Below are positions 60,772-64,000 of a stretch of DNA of 64,000 nt, piece by piece (the stretch's first letter is position 1; each line of letters begins with the position of its first letter). Where the stretch lies: positions 1 to 64,000 of the forward strand of contig JBEKGN010000017.1 in NCBI GenBank assembly GCA_050012775.1. Reading direction: 5' to 3'. The DNA is from Roseiarcus sp050012775 (GTDB lineage Bacteria; Pseudomonadota; Alphaproteobacteria; Rhizobiales; Beijerinckiaceae). Below the pieces are notes generated by a model. It searched no databases and was not told the origin of the DNA. It worked only from the letters and a program-made list of their open reading frames with translations. The position numbers and the translations under genes were made by a program.

Positions 60772-62811
60772 TTAAATATCGACGAGTTCGCGCGCCTGCG
60801 CCGCGCGATCCTGAATGAAGGCGAAGCGCGCCTCGGGCTTGGTCCCCATCAGGCGTTCGACCGCGTCGGCCGTCTCGGCGCCCTCGTCCTCGACGAGCGC
60901 GACGCGCAGCAGCGTGCGTTTGGCCGGGTCCATGGTCGTGTCGCGCAGATCGCGCATCGACATTTCGCCCAGGCCCTTGAACCGGCTGACGTCGATCGCG
61001 CCGCGGCCGGAAAAGCCCGACTTCAGCAGTTGCTCCTTATGCGCGTCGTCGCGCGCGTAGAGCGACTTGCCGCCCTGGGTCAGCCGAAAGAGCGGCGGCG
61101 CGGCGAGATAGAGATGGCCTTCCTCGACCAGCTTCGGCGTCTGGCGATAGAAGAACGTGATCAGCAGCGCGGCGATATGGGCGCCGTCGACGTCGGCGTC
61201 GGTCATGATGATGATCTTGTCGTAGCGCAGATCGGCGGAGCGGTAATGCGACCCCGATCCCGCGCCGAGCGCCTGCATGAGGTCGGCGAGCTGCTGGTTC
61301 TGCGCGAGCTTGTCGCGCGTCGCCGAGGCGACGTTGAGGATCTTGCCGCGCAACGGCAGGATCGCCTGGCTCGCGCGGTCGCGCGCCTGCTTGGCCGATC
61401 CGCCTGCCGAATCGCCTTCGACAATAAAGAGTTCAGAGCCTTGCGCCGATGTGTTCGTGCAGTCCGCGAGCTTGCCGGGCAGGCGCAATTTGCGCACCGC
61501 GGTTTTGCGCGCGACGTCCTTCTCCATGCGGCGGCGCAGGCGCTCCTCGGCGCGCTCGAGCGAGAAATCGAGCAGCTTGGCGGCCTGGCTCGGCGCGGCG
61601 ACGAGCCAGTGATCGAAGGCGTCGCGAACGATCGTTTCGACGATCCGCGCGGCCTCGGCGGTTTGCAGGCGCCCCTTGTTCTGGCCCTGGAACTCCGGCT
61701 CGCGGATGAAGATCGAAATGAGCGCGGCGCAATTGGCCATCACGTCGTCGGTGGTCAGGGCGCTCGCCCGTTTGGCCTGGCCGATGCGCTCGGCGTGATC
61801 TTTCAGGCCGCGCAGCAGCGCGCCGCGCAGGCCCGCTTCGTGCGTGCCGCCGTCGGGCGTCGGAATGGTGTTGCAATAGGAATGGACGAAGCCGTCCTCG
61901 ACCGCCGTCCAGGCGATCGCCCATTCGACCGAGCCGTGCTTGCCCTCTTTCTCCACCTTGCCGGTGAAGACCTGGTCGACCACCAGTTCCTGACCCTCGA
62001 TGTCGGCGGCGAGGTAATCCTTCAGGCCGCCGGGGAAGCGAAAGACCGCCTCGGCGGGAACCTTGCCCTGCGAATCGACGAGGCCGGGCGCGCAGCGCCA
62101 GCGGATTTCGACGCCGCCGAAGAGATAGGCCTTCGAACGCGTCATCTTGAACAGTCGCGCCGGGTCGAATTTCACGCCCGCGCCGAAAATCTGCTCGTCG
62201 GGAAGAAAGCGCACCTTGGTGCCGCGCCGATTGGGCGCCTTGCCGACGATTTCGAGCTTGGTGACGGGATGGCCGCGCTCGAAGGCCTGCCGGTACAGCG
62301 TCTGCCCGCGCGCCACCTCGACCTCGGTGCGCGCGGAGAGGGCGTTGACCACGGAGACGCCGACGCCGTGCAGGCCGCCCGAGGTCTCGTAGGCGCCGCT
62401 GTCGAATTTGCCGCCGGCGTGCAGCTTGGTCATGATGATTTCCAGCGCCGACTTGCCGGGAAATTTCGGATGGGGGTCGACCGGCATGCCGCGCCCGTTG
62501 TCGGTGACGCTGAGCCAGCCGCCGTCCTCCAGCGAGACTTCGATGAAAGTCGCGTGGCCCGCCACCGCCTCGTCCATCGCGTTGTCGATCACTTCGGCGA
62601 AGAGATGATGCAGGCCGTTGGAATCGGCGCCGCCGATATACATGCCGGGGCGGCGGCGCACCGGCTCGAGCCCCTCGAGCACCTCGATCGAGGACGCATT
62701 GTATTCGCTCTCGCCGGGCGTGCCGACCCGGACGGCGGGCGCCTTGCCTTTTTGGGGAACGGGCTTGCGGCGCTGCGCGGCGGCGGCGCCGCCAAATAGA
62801 TCGTCGGTCAT
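60772..62811 (-). CDS. parE: ParE, DNA topoisomerase IV subunit B
   Basis: 679 residues. ATPase subunit of topoisomerase IV, which unlinks daughter chromosomes. GHKL motifs: EVIDNAMDEAVAGHA, DNGRGMPVDPHPKF and GGLHGVGVSVVNALS; TOPRIM parts EGDSAGGSAKQARDR and DADVDGAHIAALL; C-terminal RFKGLGEM. Length and the missing insert near the TOPRIM fit ParE rather than GyrB. It starts at ATG 62811. Confidence 0.96.
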   Translation of the reverse strand: MTDDLFGGAAAAQRRKPVPQKGKAPAVRVGTPGESEYNASSIEVLEGLEPVRRRPGMYIGGADSNGLHHLFAEVIDNAMDEAVAGHATFIEVSLEDGGWLSVTDNGRGMPVDPHPKFPGKSALEIIMTKLHAGGKFDSGAYETSGGLHGVGVSVVNALSARTEVEVARGQTLYRQAFERGHPVTKLEIVGKAPNRRGTKVRFLPDEQIFGAGVKFDPARLFKMTRSKAYLFGGVEIRWRCAPGLVDSQGKVPAEAVFRFPGGLKDYLAADIEGQELVVDQVFTGKVEKEGKHGSVEWAIAWTAVEDGFVHSYCNTIPTPDGGTHEAGLRGALLRGLKDHAERIGQAKRASALTTDDVMANCAALISIFIREPEFQGQNKGRLQTAEAARIVETIVRDAFDHWLVAAPSQAAKLLDFSLERAEERLRRRMEKDVARKTAVRKLRLPGKLADCTNTSAQGSELFIVEGDSAGGSAKQARDRASQAILPLRGKILNVASATRDKLAQNQQLADLMQALGAGSGSHYRSADLRYDKIIIMTDADVDGAHIAALLITFFYRQTPKLVEEGHLYLAAPPLFRLTQGGKSLYARDDAHKEQLLKSGFSGRGAIDVSRFKGLGEMSMRDLRDTTMDPAKRTLLRVALVEDEGAETADAVERLMGTKPEARFAFIQDRAAQARELVDI

Positions 62812-62905
62812 TCGTGCTTCTGGCGTCCGATTCGGGAAAATCTCACCCTAGCACAGACCGAGAGGGAACGAAAAGAGAACGGACGCCATCGACTCGAGGC
62901 CGGGG

Positions 62906-64000
62906 TTAGGAGGGTCGGCGCGACAGCGCTTGGTGATACACCTCGAGAATCGCCGCCACATGCCGCCCCAGCGTCGGCGGGTTCGTCCAATAGGACCGGT
63001 AGGCCCCGTTCGAGAGCCTTGCGGCGAGCGAGTCGTCCTTTAATCGAACCAGCGCGCTCGCGAGCGCCTCCGGCTCGCCGTTCCCGAACCACAGGCCGGC
63101 GACGCCGTCCTCGATCGCCTCGCGGCCGGCGCAGCCGTCGGAGACGGCGACCGGCGTTCCCATCGCCTTGGCCTCCATGACGGTGAGCGGCTGACCTTCG
63201 TACCATAGCGAGGGGAAGACGAGCGCGCGCGCCGCGCGCATCAACGCGAGGACTTCGGCCTTCGGCTTCCAGCCGAGGAGGCGCGCTTCGGGATAGGCCG
63301 CCGCGAGCTCGCCGGCGATCGGCCCGTCGCCGACGAAGACGGGCTCCACTCCGGCGCGGCGCGCGGCTTCCGCGAACAGCAGCGGGCCCTTTTCGCGCGC
63401 GATCCGGCCGACGAAGACGAAGTCGCCGCTCGCCGGCTCGCTCTTGGGGCCGAGATCGGCGACGTCGACCGGGTTGGAGACTTCGTGCAGCCGCGCCGCC
63501 GGCGGCAGACGCGCGGCGACGATTGCGCGCTGGAACTTCGAGATCAGGACGTAATCGGCGAAGACCCCGGGCAGATCGGCGATTTGCCGCATCGCCACAT
63601 GCCGCGCGCAACGCCACAGCTTTTGTGCATAGCTGCGGCTGTCGCAATTCCGGGTCACGCAAGCGAGCGACATCGGCTCGCGCGCGCAAGGCCGGTTGGC
63701 GGGATAATCGAAGAAGCCGCCGTTCGGGCAGAACAGAAAATATTCGTGCAAGGTGGCGACGGCGGGCAGGCCCGAGCGCGCGATCGGCCCCGCGATCGAG
63801 GGCGACAGCGCCTTCGCCCAGCCGTGAACGTGAACGAGCGCGCGTTGGCGCGGCAGGCTCGCGAGGAAGTCGCCCAGCGCCCTGGCCGCCCGGCGGTTCC
63901 ACAGGCCCTGCGTCGCCGCCCGCGCCCGCGAGGGATCGCCGAGAATGTCGTATTGGCCGAGGCAGAGAACCTCGACGCCCGCCGCTTCGAGGGAGGGATC
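62906..64000 (-). CDS. Glycosyltransferase family 4 protein (5' end outside window)
   Basis: The minus-strand frame is open from the right edge (residues DPSLEAAGVEVLCLGQYDI, then HVHGWAKALSPSIAG) to the stop at 62906, so the N-terminus is cut off; at least 364 residues are visible. A TTG at 63751 is inside the gene, not its start. GT-B features: the N-terminal FLFCPNGGFFDYP region, FVFVGRIAREKGPLLFAEAA, FVGDGPIAGELAAAYPEARLLGW and the donor-binding FPSLWYEGQPLTVMEAKAMGTPV with its ExxxxxxxE pair. A Cys-rich stretch (CAREPMSLACVTRNC) occurs in some polysaccharide glycosyltransferases. Probably acts in exopolysaccharide or lipopolysaccharide synthesis. Confidence 0.9.
   Translation of the reverse strand, partial: DPSLEAAGVEVLCLGQYDILGDPSRARAATQGLWNRRAARALGDFLASLPRQRALVHVHGWAKALSPSIAGPIARSGLPAVATLHEYFLFCPNGGFFDYPANRPCAREPMSLACVTRNCDSRSYAQKLWRCARHVAMRQIADLPGVFADYVLISKFQRAIVAARLPPAARLHEVSNPVDVADLGPKSEPASGDFVFVGRIAREKGPLLFAEAARRAGVEPVFVGDGPIAGELAAAYPEARLLGWKPKAEVLALMRAARALVFPSLWYEGQPLTVMEAKAMGTPVAVSDGCAGREAIEDGVAGLWFGNGEPEALASALVRLKDDSLAARLSNGAYRSYWTNPPTLGRHVAAILEVYHQALSRRPS

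Overview
The window is GC-rich (strong G/C third-position bias) chromosomal DNA from an alphaproteobacterial diazotroph. The order dusB-ntrB-ntrC-ntrY-ntrX-dat-hfq-hflX is a Hyphomicrobiales signature, NifA carries the alphaproteobacterial cysteine motif, and the nif gene order with SIR2-like and LRV genes, plus a glutathione-dependent formaldehyde dehydrogenase, fits a type II methanotroph or relative (Methylocystis/Methylosinus/Beijerinckiaceae). The genus is inference; no methane monooxygenase gene is present here.

Layout. 1-6.1 kb is an accessory stretch: a flavin amine-oxidase/SAM-methyltransferase fusion, a coiled-coil membrane protein, a small secreted two-repeat protein, a fragment of a CO/xanthine dehydrogenase FAD subunit, two divergent Flp pilins and an L,D-transpeptidase. 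6.7-31.0 kb is a compact nif/fix cluster: nifA; nifB-fdxN-LRV-nifZ-nifT-SIR2-like; nifHDKENX-DUF269-DUF683-fdxB; nifQ; iscA-nfu-nifS-nifV-nifW; fixABCX; molbindin and a DUF2478 gene. Four transcription units are preceded by a sigma-54 -24/-12 element and an upstream NifA site. A fifth NifA site sits just before the DUF2478 gene. All five sites share the extended palindrome TGTCG-N6-CGACA. GC-rich palindromic repeats sit at three unit boundaries of the cluster.

A tRNA-Gln(CTG) at 31.7 kb, with a truncated integrase at its 3' end, separates the nif cluster from the nitrogen-control block (31.9-42.2 kb: dusB, ntrBC, ntrYX, dat, hfq, hflX). NtrC/NtrB, NtrX/NtrY, Hfq and NifA together form a plausible regulatory chain from nitrogen status to nitrogenase, though no NtrC site was identified.

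42.3-58.2 kb is a mixed accessory region: two FAD-binding dehydrogenases (plus a remnant of one), a TetR regulator with two tandem operators, a GT87 glycosyltransferase, a class A beta-lactamase, an ACT-domain regulator, a tautomerase, a complete sugar-type ABC importer, glutathione-dependent formaldehyde dehydrogenase, a DUF2161 gene with no canonical start and a SnoaL-like secreted protein. 58.2-64 kb returns to housekeeping: mazG, a double cold-shock-domain protein, parE and a glycosyltransferase that runs off the right edge.

How it works together: FixABCX and the ferredoxins FdxN/FdxB would carry low-potential electrons; NifS, IscA and Nfu make Fe-S precursors; NifB, NifEN, NifX, NifQ and NifV build FeMo-cofactor; NifZ and NifW help mature the MoFe protein; Mop and DUF2478 point to molybdenum handling. 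NifA with RpoN switches the set on.
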